This document shows positions 26,518-38,895 of a stretch of 64,000 nucleotides of DNA, piece by piece; the first letter of the stretch is position 1; each line of letters begins with the position of its first letter. The translations under genes were made by a program, and so were the position numbers. Source of the stretch: JASLEW01 sp035544875 (GTDB taxonomy: Bacteria; Acidobacteriota; Thermoanaerobaculia; Multivoradales; UBA5704); NCBI GenBank assembly GCA_035544875.1, contig DASZZP010000085.1, forward strand, positions 1-64,000, in the 5' to 3' direction. Below the pieces are notes generated by a model that was not told the DNA's origin, did no database searches, and saw only the letters and a program-made list of their open reading frames with translations.

Positions 26518-27333
26518 ATGAAACCCGAGCACTCGAGGCTCTTGGCGAGCGTAGGATTCGCCGCCCTTCTTTCATGGGCGCAAACCTCCCCAGCACTGGC
26601 CGCGGCGGTCGCGCCATCACTGGGTACGGCCTCGAGCTACACGGCCCTGGGTACAAACTCCATCCCGACTGTGGGGACGATGACCTGCACCACTTCCACC
26701 ATCAACGGAGACGTGGGCTCCACCTTCACCTCGATCACCAACACCGGGTGCACGATCACCGGGGCGATCAACGCGCCGGTCGCCGCTTCGGTTGTAACTG
26801 ACTTCAACAACGCGTACAGCGCGCTGGATAGCCTGAACCCGATATGCGGCGGCGTCGTGCCGACCGTCAGCACCACGCTCCCGCCCGGTGTCTACTGCTC
26901 CGCTGCAGGGACCACGATAGGCGCCGGCGTCATTTTTACGCTCACCGGGAACGCGAGCGATGTCTGGGTTTTCAAGATCGGGACCAGCGGGTTGGGCAGC
27001 CTCACGGGCAACACCTTCCAGGTGGTCATGGGCGGCACCGCGCTGCCGTGCAACGTGTATTGGCGGACCGCCCAGGCCGCCACGATGACGGATTCGCAGT
27101 TCATAGGAACCATCCTCGCGGGTAGCGCCATCACTCTGACCAGAGGAAACTACCTCGGGCGAGCCTTGGCGAAGACTGACGTGACGGTGACCAACGAAGC
27201 GCCAATGACCTTCGCGGGTTGCAGCCCGCCGCTGATCGCTCTTATCCCCACGCTCTCCGGGTGGGGGATGACCATTCTCGTGGCCCTCCTGGCCCTGTTG
27301 GGCTTCGCAGCGATCCGCAGGCTGGCGACGTAG
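26518..27333 (+). CDS. DUF3494 ice-binding-like protein with IPTL-CTERM sorting signal
   Basis: A protein of 271 residues: signal peptide (residues 1-30), a DUF3494 beta-solenoid domain, and a C-terminal tripartite sorting signal. DUF3494 marks are TALGTNSIPTVGTMTCTTST, INGDVGS, LPPGVYCSAAGTTIGAGVIF and DVWVFKIGTSGL, then LTGNTFQVVMGG and the terminal SAITLTRGNYLGRALA. The sorting end is IPTLSGWGM, a hydrophobic helix and a basic RR tail, the IPTL-CTERM pattern linked to exosortase-like processing. DUF3494 members bind ice in cold-adapted microbes, but many in mesophiles act as adhesins. A GGAAAGGGGAAAG leader gives a good ribosome site. Confidence 0.88.
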   Translation: MKPEHSRLLASVGFAALLSWAQTSPALAAAVAPSLGTASSYTALGTNSIPTVGTMTCTTSTINGDVGSTFTSITNTGCTITGAINAPVAASVVTDFNNAYSALDSLNPICGGVVPTVSTTLPPGVYCSAAGTTIGAGVIFTLTGNASDVWVFKIGTSGLGSLTGNTFQVVMGGTALPCNVYWRTAQAATMTDSQFIGTILAGSAITLTRGNYLGRALAKTDVTVTNEAPMTFAGCSPPLIALIPTLSGWGMTILVALLALLGFAAIRRLAT

Positions 27334-27459
27334 CCAGCAATCGCTCTTCTGACCTCGAAGCGATCACGGGGCGCACACCACCCTGATCGTGTTCCTCACC
27401 CCCATCTTCCTGGCACGGGCAATCGCTCGACTCAAGCATCGACGCCGAAGGAGCCCGCA

Positions 27460-28842
27460 ATGAACGGACCAGCCACCCGCGGAACGTACACCGTCGCCGG
27501 CCTGCTGGCCGCAGCGGCGATCGCGATCGTCGTTCAGGCACAGCAGGGAGAAGTTGCGTCCAGCTACGGCCCGACGAATCAGAGCCGGACCTTCGAGCAG
27601 ATCAAGGCGGCACGCCTGGCCGTGAAGGCCGAACGGTCCAAGGAGCACACGGGGCTTCTGAACAGGCGCTATGACCTTGGGAAGAGAACGACTTCAGAAA
27701 CCACCATGTCCGGCGGCAAGCCCGTACCCGTGGGGCCGACGGCCAGACTCCGTGAGGTGACGTGGGATCAGCTCGATGCGATGACACCCGCGCAGATCCG
27801 GGAGAAGGAGCTCTTTCCGTACCCGCCCCTACCCTTTCCGGACCACGCCGAAGGGGGCATGCTCTTTCCTCAAATGACGCTGAAGCTTCTGCCGAGGCTG
27901 ACCCGCTTCGACGTGGACTTCGACCTGCCCGAGCAAGTCCTTCCCGATCCGGTCCCCGCCATGTACCTCACCACCCGCCCGGACCTCGGTGACGTCGCCA
28001 AGGGCCGCCTCATCACGATCCAGAACTACTACGAGATCTTCAACGGCATCCTGAACCCCAAGCAGCTCGAAGGACTGCGGCTCCTGCTCACCCAGTTCCC
28101 GCAACAGCAGTTCAACGCCACCGAGGACCGGCGAACGGACCGGGCGGACGGCATGCTGGGCGTGACGTGCTTCGACTGTCACGTCAACGGGCACACCAAC
28201 AAGGCCACGCACCTTGTGGGAGACATCCGGCCGCAGGAGTTCCGCCACCGCATCACCACACCCTCCCTGCGGGGCGTGAACATCCAGCGGCTCTTCGGCT
28301 CCCAGCGCGCGCTCAAGACCGTCGAGGACTTCACGGAGTTCGAGCAGCGCGGTGCTTACTTCGACGGTGACATGGCGATGGCCGCCAAGAAGGGGGTCAA
28401 CGTCCTGGAACGCGCCAGCCAGGTCCACTTCATGGCCGAATTCATGGCGATCCTGGACTTTCCGCCCGCGCCCAAGCTCGACATCTACGGCAAATTGGAC
28501 GCCACGAGGGCCCAGCCGGCGGAGCTGAGGGGCGAGGCGCTCTTCAACGGCAAGGCCCGGTGCGCCGGCTGCCACCCGGCCCCCTACTACACCGACAATT
28601 CCATGCACGACCTCCAAGCCGAGCGGTTCTACAAGCAAGAGCTCGTCGACGGGATGATGATGGCCCACGACGGACCCATCAAGACCTTTCCGCTACGCGG
28701 GATCAAGGACTCCCCACCCTACCTGCACGACGGGCGCTGCCTCACTCTGGAGGACGCGGTGGAGTACTTCAGTCTGGTGCAGCAGCTTCACCTGGCGGCT
28801 CAGGAGAAGAAGGACCTGGTTGCCTTCCTGCGCGCACTGTGA
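27460..28842 (+). CDS. Exported dihaem c-type cytochrome (peroxidase-like)
   Basis: A protein of 460 residues with an uncleaved or signal helix (YTVAGLLAAAAIAIVVQA). Two haem-binding CXXCH motifs are present: CFDCH in MLGVTCFDCHVNG and CAGCH in GKARCAGCHPAPYYTDNSMH. Distal Met ligands may be among the Met residues of MMMAHDGPIKTFPLRGIKD. The second half resembles the C-terminal domain of dihaem cytochrome c peroxidases (FPLRGIKDSPPYLHDGRCLT). It is exported and acts in electron transfer or peroxide reduction. The AAGGAG ribosome site is 8 nt before the ATG. It is monocistronic with a possible terminator downstream. Confidence 0.8.
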   Translation: MNGPATRGTYTVAGLLAAAAIAIVVQAQQGEVASSYGPTNQSRTFEQIKAARLAVKAERSKEHTGLLNRRYDLGKRTTSETTMSGGKPVPVGPTARLREVTWDQLDAMTPAQIREKELFPYPPLPFPDHAEGGMLFPQMTLKLLPRLTRFDVDFDLPEQVLPDPVPAMYLTTRPDLGDVAKGRLITIQNYYEIFNGILNPKQLEGLRLLLTQFPQQQFNATEDRRTDRADGMLGVTCFDCHVNGHTNKATHLVGDIRPQEFRHRITTPSLRGVNIQRLFGSQRALKTVEDFTEFEQRGAYFDGDMAMAAKKGVNVLERASQVHFMAEFMAILDFPPAPKLDIYGKLDATRAQPAELRGEALFNGKARCAGCHPAPYYTDNSMHDLQAERFYKQELVDGMMMAHDGPIKTFPLRGIKDSPPYLHDGRCLTLEDAVEYFSLVQQLHLAAQEKKDLVAFLRAL

Positions 28843-28846
28843 GCGC

Positions 28847-28911
28847 AGAGCCCGCCCTCCGGGAAGCTCGCGCTTGCTTGCGGGCTCTCTCGTTCCTGCT
28901 TGCCCTTTTTT
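28847..28911 (+). terminator. Possible terminator after the cytochrome gene
   Basis: AGAGCCCGC (28847-28855) pairs perfectly with GCGGGCTCT (28880-28888). A run of six T follows at 28906-28911. The 17-nt gap between stem and T-run weakens the case for an intrinsic terminator. Confidence 0.4.
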
Positions 28912-29030
28912 GGCACGGGATTGGCATTGGCTCGAATCAGACCAGGGGCGGGGCCATCCGGACGGCCGCGTGCCCTTTCTTGTGGAACGGGCAGCTGGCC
29001 CCCCCGGTCGCCCAGCCGACGAGGTGACCC

Positions 29031-30521
29031 ATGAGAGCGCTCAAAACCGCCATCCTGACCGTGCTCGCCATCGCCGCCGGCGGCGGCTGCCTCTCTTCCC
29101 AGCCGCCGCCGCCCGGCCAGCCCTATGAGCCGCCGCCGCCGGCTTACAACCCGCCGCCCGACTACAACGCGCCGCCGTCCTACCCGCCGGACGGCGCTCC
29201 GCCGCCGAATCCGGACCAGGGGAGCTACGACCAGGGCTACGGCGACCAGCCCGCGCCCGGGCCGGGCGGCGAGATCGACGTCAGCTTCTTCTATGACTCG
29301 CTGGCCCCGTATGGCGAGTGGGTCGAGAGCGCCGACTACGGCTGGGTCTGGGTGCCGCGCGTGCAGTACGGTTGGCGCCCCTACACCGATGGCCACTGGA
29401 TCTACACCGAGGACGGCTGGGCCTGGGTCGCCAACGAGCGCTGGGGTTGGGGTCCCTTCCACTACGGGCGCTGGTACGACGACGACCAGTACGGCTGGGC
29501 CTGGGTGCCCGGACCGGTCTGGGCGCCGGCGTGGGTCTCCTGGCAGGCCGGCGCCGGCTACGTCGGCTGGGCGCCGCTGCCTCCCCGGATCGGCTTTCGC
29601 ATTGGCATCGGTCTCGAGCTGGGCGGCCTCGACCTGCGCGTCGCCATCCCGGCGCATTGGTACAGCTTCGTCCCCGAGCACCAGATCCTGGCGCCGCGGG
29701 TGGCCGACGTCGTGGTGCCGCCGGCCCGCAACGTGACGATCATCCACAACACCATCAACATCACCAACTACACCGTGGTCAGCAACCGCGTCGTCAACCG
29801 CGGCGTGCCGGTGGAGCACGTCCAGCAAGTCATCGGCCGCCCCATCCAGCCGCTGCGCATCGCCAGCGTCCCCACGCCGGCCGCCGCGCACGCCGTGGCG
29901 GGCAATCAGGTCACCTTCTTCCGCCCGCCGGTGCGGACGGCGCAGACCGCCCAGGCGCCGCCGCCCATCCGCTCCGTGCGCCCCGAGACCGGAGGGCAGC
30001 CGCAGCCGCCGCAGCGCTCCCAGCCGGCACCGACCCGGCCGTCCGACAACACTCAGGCCCAACCGCCGCGGACCGCCCGCCCCGAGAGCGCCCCGGGCGC
30101 CGCGGCGCAAGGGCCGGCGGCCGCCGCGGCTGTGCCCCGGCCGCCGCGCTACACCCCGCGCGAGACCACGGCCGAGCAGCTCAACCAGCGCCATCAGAGC
30201 GAGCAGCAGGCGCTGCAGGCCTACCAGCAGAGTGAGCGCCAGCGCCTGCAGCAGCTTCACCAGCAGGACCTCGCGAGCCGCCAGGAGCAGGCGCAGCGCG
30301 ACGCGGCCGCGAAGCAGCACGCCGACGAGCTGCAGGCCCTGCAGTCCCAGCATCAGCACCAGCAGCAGGCGCTGCAGGGCCGCCAGCAGCGGGAGCGCCA
30401 GGCGGTGCAGAGCCAGCCGCCGGCGAAGCAGCAGCAACCGCCGCCGCAGCGCAAGCCGCCGCCCCCAGCCGACAAGCGGCCGCCGCAGAACCCGCCGCCC
30501 GCCGGCCCGCCCGCGGGTTGA
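29031..30521 (+). CDS. DUF6600 lipoprotein with Gln-rich coiled coil
   Basis: A protein of 496 residues. The lipobox region AIAAGGGCLSS suggests lipid attachment. Residues 20-75 are Pro/Tyr-rich. The DUF6600 core has repeated Tyr-Gly-Trp-Val units: DSLAPYGEWVESADYGWVWV, DGHWIYTEDGWAWVANERWG, YDDDQYGWAWVPGPVWAPAW. After a hydrophobic strand region the C-terminal third is Pro/Ala-rich, then a long Gln/Glu/Arg heptad region (about residues 380-470) that should form a coiled coil. Function is unknown; such proteins are envelope-located. GAGGTG precedes the ATG. It is near-neighbour to the cytochrome gene but separated by 188 bp. Confidence 0.78.
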   Translation: MRALKTAILTVLAIAAGGGCLSSQPPPPGQPYEPPPPAYNPPPDYNAPPSYPPDGAPPPNPDQGSYDQGYGDQPAPGPGGEIDVSFFYDSLAPYGEWVESADYGWVWVPRVQYGWRPYTDGHWIYTEDGWAWVANERWGWGPFHYGRWYDDDQYGWAWVPGPVWAPAWVSWQAGAGYVGWAPLPPRIGFRIGIGLELGGLDLRVAIPAHWYSFVPEHQILAPRVADVVVPPARNVTIIHNTINITNYTVVSNRVVNRGVPVEHVQQVIGRPIQPLRIASVPTPAAAHAVAGNQVTFFRPPVRTAQTAQAPPPIRSVRPETGGQPQPPQRSQPAPTRPSDNTQAQPPRTARPESAPGAAAQGPAAAAAVPRPPRYTPRETTAEQLNQRHQSEQQALQAYQQSERQRLQQLHQQDLASRQEQAQRDAAAKQHADELQALQSQHQHQQQALQGRQQRERQAVQSQPPAKQQQPPPQRKPPPPADKRPPQNPPPAGPPAG

Positions 30522-30765
30522 GCATGGAGCCGCAGCCGCCCGGCCGCCGGAGCCGCGCCGCGCGCCGGCATCGCCCGCCGCCGTCGCGCCACTTTGTTTC
30601 AGCCGCCGGCCGGGCAGGCCGGCGACTTCGCGTACCGGTATCATCAGCGCTGAACGGGGCAAGCGGCAATCCAAGCTTGCGCTGAGAGAGCGCGCGTTCT
30701 GAATACTTGATAATGCGAGAAGGAAAAGGTGCGAGAGGTTTTGTCACAAGAATCGTGTAGAATCA

Positions 30766-30786
30766 CGAGGACGTAGTTTGTCCTCG
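30766..30786 (+). promoter_or_regulatory. Hairpin in the leader of the response regulator gene
   Basis: CGAGGAC and GTCCTCG flank a 7-nt loop, 70 nt before the ATG at 30857. TAGAAT at 30758-30763 just upstream is a candidate -10 box. The hairpin would be at the 5-prime end of the message or act as an operator. Confidence 0.4.
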
Positions 30787-30856
30787 CCAATGAATGCTCT
30801 TTGGCGATCTTATGCGGCGTCGTTGCAGGGGGGCAGGGCGCCGGGAGGTATCGGCT

Positions 30857-31489
30857 ATGATCAAAGTCCTGATTGCCGACGACCATGTCATCTTTCGCGA
30901 AGGGCTGAAGAGGATCCTCGAGACCGCGTTGGGGATCGAAGTCGTCGCCGAGGCGGCGAGCGGCGAGGAGGCGCTGCAGCGGGCATGGGACAGCAGTCCG
31001 AACGTCGTTCTGCTGGACGTCTCGATGCCCGGGCGGGGCGGCATCGAGACTGTGCAGGAGTTCAAGCGGCGCGACTCAAAGATCAAGATCCTGATGCTGA
31101 CCGCCCACCCGGAGGACCACTTCGCCGTGCGTTGCCTGCGCGAAGGGGCCGACGGCTACGTCACCAAGAACGCGGCGCCGGAGCAGCTGGTGGCGGCGCT
31201 GCGCAAGATCGCCAACGGCGGCAAGTACGTCAGCCCGTCCCTTGCCGAGCGCCTGGCCTTCAACCTCGACGCCAGCTTTGAACGCCCCGAGCACGAGCGG
31301 CTCTCGGCCCGCGAGCTGCAGGTGTTGCTGCTCATCTCCGCCGGCATGACGGCGAGCGCGATCGCCGTCGACCTGCATCTGAGCGTCAAGACCGTCAGCA
31401 CCTATCGCGCCCGGATTCTCGAAAAGATGCACATGAAGACCAACGCCGAGATAATGCACTATGCCATCGAGCTCGGCCTCGGACGTTGA
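30857..31489 (+). CDS. NarL/FixJ-family response regulator
   Basis: A protein of 210 residues. The receiver domain (1-120) has acidic pocket ADDH, phosphoacceptor Asp54 in VVLLDVSMPGRGG, Thr in LMLTAHP and Lys in YVTKNAAP. The C-terminal LuxR-type HTH (about 145-205) has LSARELQVLLLISAGMTASA and LHLSVKTVSTYRARILEKMH. ATG 30857 follows a GGGAGGT site. No kinase gene is directly linked, but the multi-receiver kinase operon begins 376 bp downstream in the same direction, so a functional link is possible. Intact. Confidence 0.93.
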   Translation: MIKVLIADDHVIFREGLKRILETALGIEVVAEAASGEEALQRAWDSSPNVVLLDVSMPGRGGIETVQEFKRRDSKIKILMLTAHPEDHFAVRCLREGADGYVTKNAAPEQLVAALRKIANGGKYVSPSLAERLAFNLDASFERPEHERLSARELQVLLLISAGMTASAIAVDLHLSVKTVSTYRARILEKMHMKTNAEIMHYAIELGLGR

Positions 31490-31865
31490 GCCCGCATCGC
31501 GGCCATTCTGCCGCATGTAGTCGGCGCGATGACGTTTCCCTGATCCAACGGGCTGCATGAGCTGCCGGCCGATCGCGCGATATCGTAGCCGCTGCGTGCC
31601 TGATTCAAAAGGGAAGCTTCAAAAGCGAAGTCTCGCCTCTTCTCGGGGAAAATGCGTAGGTGGAGGGGCGATTGACGCGAAAAACTCGGCCTCCACTTCG
31701 CAGAATTACGTAGGTGGGTGGCCGACAGGCCATAGCAATTCGTCCTACATGAGCGTGGGGAATCGGCTGATTCTTTCGCTTGCTTCCAAGCCGTTATCGT
31801 TGAGCGAGCTCCAGGATTCGTGACCCGGGTCTTCCCCCCGGAGCGCCGCTGGACGCATTGCCGCC
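31490..31865. other. Gene-free leader of the phosphorelay operon
   Basis: 376 bp between the NarL-type gene and the first hybrid kinase. It is less GC-rich than its neighbours. Two similar elements, GCGTAGGTGGAGG (near 31650) and TACGTAGGTGGGTGG (near 31710), may be regulatory. No gene was recognised. Confidence 0.4.
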
Positions 31866-34557
<2,692 letters not shown>

Positions 34558-34568
<11 letters not shown>

Positions 34569-34956
34569 GCAGATCCTGATCGTCGACGACAATCCGGCGA
34601 ACCTCAAGCTCGCCCGGGTGCTGCTCGCCGCCGAGGGCTACGAGGTCCGCGTCGCGGCGGACGCCGAAGAGGCGCTGGCGGTCCTCGCCGGCTTCTCGCC
34701 GCTGCTGATCCTGATGGACCTCCAGCTGCCGGGCATGGACGGCCTCACCCTGACCCGGCGCCTGAAGGAGGACCCCGGCACGCACGAGGTCATCATCGTC
34801 GCCCTGACCGCCGATGCGATGAAGGGCGACGAGCAGAAGGCCCTCGCGGCGGGCTGCGACGCCTACGTCGCGAAGCCGATCGACACCCGCGCCCTGCCGC
34901 GCGAGATCGCGCGCTTTCTCCGCGAGCAGGGTGGGCGGAAGCAGGCGCTGCGATGA
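34558..34956 (+). CDS. Single-domain response regulator (DivK-like)
   Basis: A 132-residue receiver-only protein: ILIVDDNPANLKLARVLLAA, phosphoacceptor in LILMDLQLPGMDGLTLTRRL, Thr in VALTADAM and Lys in YVAKPIDTRALP. It has no output domain, so it shuttles phosphoryl groups or binds partners, as DivK or CheY do. TTG start at 34558 with GGGGGAA upstream; it overlaps the kinase before it by 11 nt and the kinase after it by 4 nt (ATGA). This tight coupling makes it the middle component of the relay between the two hybrid kinases. Confidence 0.9.
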
Positions 34957-37900
34957 AGCCTCATACCATCCTGGTCGTCGAGGACAACCCGCTGACCAGG
35001 AAGATGCTGCGCGTCACCCTGGAAAGCGGCGGTTACCAGGTCGTCGAGGCCGGCGATGGGCGCTCGGGGCTGGCGGCGCTGGCGCTGCGCCGGCCGAGCC
35101 TGGTGGTCGTCGACTACGTGCTCCCCGATACCGACGGCCTGCGGCTGCTCGCCGAGATCCGCCGCCAGACTGGCGCGCCTGAGCTGCCGGCCCTCCTGGT
35201 GACCGGGAGGCTCGCGCTCGAAGAGCTGCGCGGCGAGAGCGAAGCGGTGACCCATTTCCTGCCCAAGCCGGTCGAGCCGTCGCGGCTGCTCGAGGTCGTC
35301 GCCGCACATCTCTGCGCCGCCGAGCAAGGAGGCCGCGGGCGCAAGATCCTGCTGGTGGACGACGAGCCCCTGAACCTCAAGCTCGCGTCGCTGCACTTGC
35401 AGAACAAGGGCTACGAAGTGGAGACGGCGCACGGGGCGGAAGAAGGCCTCGAGAAAGCCCGGCGCAGGGCGCCCGATGCCATCCTCGCCGATGTCCTGAT
35501 GCCGGTGATGGACGGCTTCGCCTTCTGTGCCGAGGTGCGCCGCGACCCCCTGCTCGCGGCGATCCCCATCGTCCTCTTCTCTTCCTTCGTCGACGACGCG
35601 GACCGGGAGCTGGCGCGCAGGATGGGGGCGAATGCCTTGGTGACCCGCACCCCCGACTTCCGCGAATCCCGTGCGGCGCTCGAGGAGATCCTGCGCGGCG
35701 GCCAGCATCCGCCCGCGCCGAGCGCCGGCGATGAAGTCGCGGCGCTGCACCGCGAGCGCCTCCAGATCCAGCTCGAGCGCCAGAAGGCCCAGAACGAGAC
35801 GCTGCTGCGCGAGGCGGCCATCCACTCGACCACCCTGGCGGTCATGAGCAGTCTGTCGGAGGTCCTGACCCAGCCGCAAGACGTGCCCAGGGTCATCGGC
35901 GAGCTGCTGGTCCAGTGCCTCAACGCCGCCGGACTGTCGACCGGTCTGCTCTATATCCTGGAGCCGGGAAACCGCTACCGGCTGGAAGCGCACTCCGGCG
36001 TGCCGGTTGGGGCGCGGCAGGACGCGGAGAGCTGCTTCGGCCATCCGGAGATCATCGGCCGGATCGTCGAATCGAGCCGCAAGTCGGCCTACCTGTGTGT
36101 CACCCCCGGGGCCGACCCGGAAACCCGCGACTTTCTGGCCCGTCTCGGACGCCCCTGCGCGCTGATCGTCCCCTTCGTCGTCCTGGGCCAGGATTTCGGC
36201 GTGCTGGTGCTCACCTCGGACACCCAGGACCTGGCGGAGGACAGCTGGGTCGGTTTCGGCCACAGCCTGGCCGTGCAGTTCGGCCAGACTGTGGCGCTCG
36301 GCCAGTCGCTCACCCGCCTTGCGGCGTCGGAGAAGCGCTATCGCGCCCTGATGGAGCAGGCCAACGACGCCATCTTGATCCTCGATCCGCCGCAGCGGAT
36401 CGTCGAGGCGAACCGCGAGGCCGAGCGGCTACTGGGGCGCCCGCGCGAGGAGATCCTGGAGCGGCGCTACGACGACTTCGTGGTGCCGGACGAGCTGGAA
36501 GACTCGGCGCGGCGCGCGGAGGTCCTGCTCAGCGAAGGAACGGTGAGGATCGAGCGCCATCTGCTGCGCGCCGACGGTACGCGCGCCGCGGTCGAAGTGT
36601 CAGCCGCCCTGGTGCGGCTGGGCGAGGAGTCGAAGATCCTGGTCATCTTGCACGACATCACCGAGCGCCAGCGGTCCGAGGCGGCCCTGCGCGAGGCGCA
36701 GCAGCGGCTCCAGCACGTCGTCTCCTCGAGCCCGGCCGTCCTCTTCACCCTCGGGGTCGCGAACGGGCAGATCGCCGCCGCCACCTGGGTCAGCGACAAC
36801 ATCGAGCGGCTGACCGGCGACAGCGCGGCCGAGGCGCTGGCGCCGGACTGGTGGCTCGACCGCCTCCACCCCGACGACCGCGGCATGGGCCTCCTCCCCT
36901 CGCTGCTCGCCCAGGGCTCCGCCGCCTATGAGGCCCGCCTTCGCCACAAGCGCGGCGACTACCTCTGGATCCGCTCCGAGCTGAGGGTGGTCCACGACGC
37001 GAGCGGCGAGCCGGTCGAGGTCGTCGGCTCATGGTCGGACGTCACCGCGCGCAAGGAGATGGAGCTCAAGCTGCAGCAGAGCGAGGTGCAGTACCGGCTG
37101 CTGTTCGACTACAACCCGCAGCCGATGATGGTTTGCGACGACGAGACCCTCGCCTTCCTCGCGGTCAACGAGGCCGCCGTTTGCCACTACGGCTACGCGC
37201 GCGCAGAGTTCCTCGCCATGTCCGCTCACGACATCTGTCTCCCCGAGGAGGTCCGGCTGCTCGTGGAGGAGAGGGCGAGGCTCGATCGGGCAAAGCGAGA
37301 GGTCTTTCACTCGGTCCGCCCGATGCGCCACCGCACCAGGGACGGCCGGCTCCTCGACGTCGACGTCGCCGCCAGCCCGATCGAGTTCCGGCGCCGGCGG
37401 GCCTGGCTGGTTCTGGCCCACGACGTCACCGAGAAGATGCGGCTCGAAGCCCAGTTCCTGCAGGCGCAGAAGATGGAGTCGGTGGGCCGGCTCGCCGGCG
37501 GCGTGGCGCACGACTTCAACAACCTGCTCACCCTCATCCTGGGCTACGGCAGCCTGCTGCTCGGCCCGCTCGCCGACCGCCCCGAGCTGCGGCGGCGGGT
37601 CGAGGAGATCCTGCGCGCCGGCGAGAGCGCGGCGACGCTGACCCGCCAGCTGCTCGCCTTCAGCCGCCGCCAGCTGCTGGTGCCGGAGATCCTCGACCTC
37701 AACGCGCTGATCCGCCAGCTCCAGCAGATGCTGCGGCGGCTGATCCGCGAGGACATCGAGCTGGTCACCGATCTCGGCGAGCAGCTCGGCCGCATCCGGG
37801 CCGATGCCGGGCAGATGGAGCAGGTGATCATGAACCTGGTGATCAACTCGCGCGACGCCATGCCGCACGGCGGCAAGATCACCATTCACACCCGCAACGA

Positions 37901-38579
37901 GCCGGCCGCGGAGGGAAGAACCGAGCAGGCCGAATCCGTGGTGCTGTCGATCCGCGACACCGGGGCCGGCATGGACAGCTCCATCCTGCAGCATGTCTTC
38001 GAGCCGTTCTTCACCACCAAGGAGGAGGGCAAGGGGACCGGGCTGGGTCTGGCGATGGTGTACGGGATCGTTCACCAGAGCGGCGGCCGGATCACGGTCG
38101 AAAGCCAGCCGGGAGAAGGCGCCGCCTTCACCGTCTACCTACCGCGCACCGAGGAGGCGGCGAGCCCTTCTCGGCCGCCCGATCGGCTCCTCTGGCAGCG
38201 CGGCTACGAGACGATCCTGCTGGCGGAGGACGCGGCGCAGATCCGGGAGCTGGCGCGCGAGATCCTCGCCGGCTGTGGCTACGTCGTGCTGGTGGCGTCA
38301 GGAACCGCGGAGGCGCTCGCGCTCGCCGACCGGCACATCGGGCCGATCCACCTGCTGCTCACCGACGTGATCATGCCCGGCGCCAGCGGGGTCGAGCTGG
38401 GCGAGTGGCTGTCCGCCCGGCGCCCCGGCCTGCGCGTGCTCTACATGTCGGGCTACACCTCGCGCGCGGTGCAGCCCGAGAACCTGCGGCCGGGCGTCGG
38501 CTTCGTCCAGAAGCCGTTCAAGCCCGAAGCCCTGGCGCAAAAGGTGCGCGAGGCGCTCGACGGCCCCGCCGCGAGCTGA
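34953..38579 (+). CDS. Hybrid histidine kinase (REC2-GAF-PAS3-HisKA-HATPase-REC)
   Basis: A 1208-residue cytoplasmic kinase. Two N-terminal receivers: Asp54 (VVVDYVLPDTDG) and Asp180 (ILADVLMPVMDG). A coiled segment (about 265-290) leads to a GAF-like domain (about 300-450). Three PAS/PAC domains cover about 465-830, including a PAS_3-like one with WLDRLHPDDRG. The HisKA has His853 in LAGGVAHDFNNLL, the HWE/NtrB-like subtype. The ATPase has NLVINSRDAMPHGG and KGTGLGLAMVYGI. The final receiver has Asp1138 (LLTDVIMPGASG). Receivers at both ends make it an input and output node. It is the last gene of the three-gene operon. Confidence 0.9.
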   Translation: MKPHTILVVEDNPLTRKMLRVTLESGGYQVVEAGDGRSGLAALALRRPSLVVVDYVLPDTDGLRLLAEIRRQTGAPELPALLVTGRLALEELRGESEAVTHFLPKPVEPSRLLEVVAAHLCAAEQGGRGRKILLVDDEPLNLKLASLHLQNKGYEVETAHGAEEGLEKARRRAPDAILADVLMPVMDGFAFCAEVRRDPLLAAIPIVLFSSFVDDADRELARRMGANALVTRTPDFRESRAALEEILRGGQHPPAPSAGDEVAALHRERLQIQLERQKAQNETLLREAAIHSTTLAVMSSLSEVLTQPQDVPRVIGELLVQCLNAAGLSTGLLYILEPGNRYRLEAHSGVPVGARQDAESCFGHPEIIGRIVESSRKSAYLCVTPGADPETRDFLARLGRPCALIVPFVVLGQDFGVLVLTSDTQDLAEDSWVGFGHSLAVQFGQTVALGQSLTRLAASEKRYRALMEQANDAILILDPPQRIVEANREAERLLGRPREEILERRYDDFVVPDELEDSARRAEVLLSEGTVRIERHLLRADGTRAAVEVSAALVRLGEESKILVILHDITERQRSEAALREAQQRLQHVVSSSPAVLFTLGVANGQIAAATWVSDNIERLTGDSAAEALAPDWWLDRLHPDDRGMGLLPSLLAQGSAAYEARLRHKRGDYLWIRSELRVVHDASGEPVEVVGSWSDVTARKEMELKLQQSEVQYRLLFDYNPQPMMVCDDETLAFLAVNEAAVCHYGYARAEFLAMSAHDICLPEEVRLLVEERARLDRAKREVFHSVRPMRHRTRDGRLLDVDVAASPIEFRRRRAWLVLAHDVTEKMRLEAQFLQAQKMESVGRLAGGVAHDFNNLLTLILGYGSLLLGPLADRPELRRRVEEILRAGESAATLTRQLLAFSRRQLLVPEILDLNALIRQLQQMLRRLIREDIELVTDLGEQLGRIRADAGQMEQVIMNLVINSRDAMPHGGKITIHTRNEPAAEGRTEQAESVVLSIRDTGAGMDSSILQHVFEPFFTTKEEGKGTGLGLAMVYGIVHQSGGRITVESQPGEGAAFTVYLPRTEEAASPSRPPDRLLWQRGYETILLAEDAAQIRELAREILAGCGYVVLVASGTAEALALADRHIGPIHLLLTDVIMPGASGVELGEWLSARRPGLRVLYMSGYTSRAVQPENLRPGVGFVQKPFKPEALAQKVREALDGPAAS

Positions 38580-38617
38580 GCCGCGGCGCCTCATCTCCCG
38601 GAAGGATGAAAGCTTCT

Positions 38618-38686
38618 TTGGCCCGGAGCGGCCTGAGGACCGCCGCAGACCTGCGGGGCTGCGCGGCGGCGCGGAAGTACGCCGGG
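38618..38686 (+). repeat. Copy C of the 69-nt interspersed motif
   Basis: It starts TTGGCCCGGAG, has AGACCTGCGGGGC in the middle and GGCGCGGAAGTACGCCGGG at the end. It lies 38 bp past the kinase stop and 30 bp before a very long hairpin. Compare copies at 10729 and 20529. Confidence 0.7.
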
Positions 38687-38716
38687 TTTCGGGGAGGGTT
38701 CGCGGGTCGTGGTGTA

Positions 38717-38788
38717 GAGCGCCGAAGGCCGCCGGAGCCGGCTGTGTGGTGAAGCGAGCACAGCCGGCTCCGGCGGCCTTCGGCGCTC
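38717..38788. repeat. Perfect 30-bp-arm hairpin, copy 1
   Basis: Arms at 38717-38746 and 38759-38788 are exact complements, starting GAGCGCCGAAGG, with a 12-nt loop TGGTGAAGCGAG. A related hairpin in opposite orientation occurs at 39377-39448. Adjacent 38790-38832 is also shared, in inverted orientation, with 39332-39375. It could terminate the kinase operon, but there is no T-run and the second copy argues for a mobile or structural element. Confidence 0.85.
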
Positions 38789-38895
38789 CGGACCGGCGGC
38801 GGGGCGCGGAGGCCTGCCACCTGGGCCTGGCGTGATACGGGCTCGACCCACTGAACCGACTTCAGAAATAATGGGACTCGAGGAGGGGATCTCCC

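Noticed and set aside
38717..38788. Calling the 30-bp hairpin a simple intrinsic terminator of the kinase operon
   Set aside because: There is no T-tract, and a second inverted copy with paired changes lies 590 bp away, so a repeat element is a better explanation.
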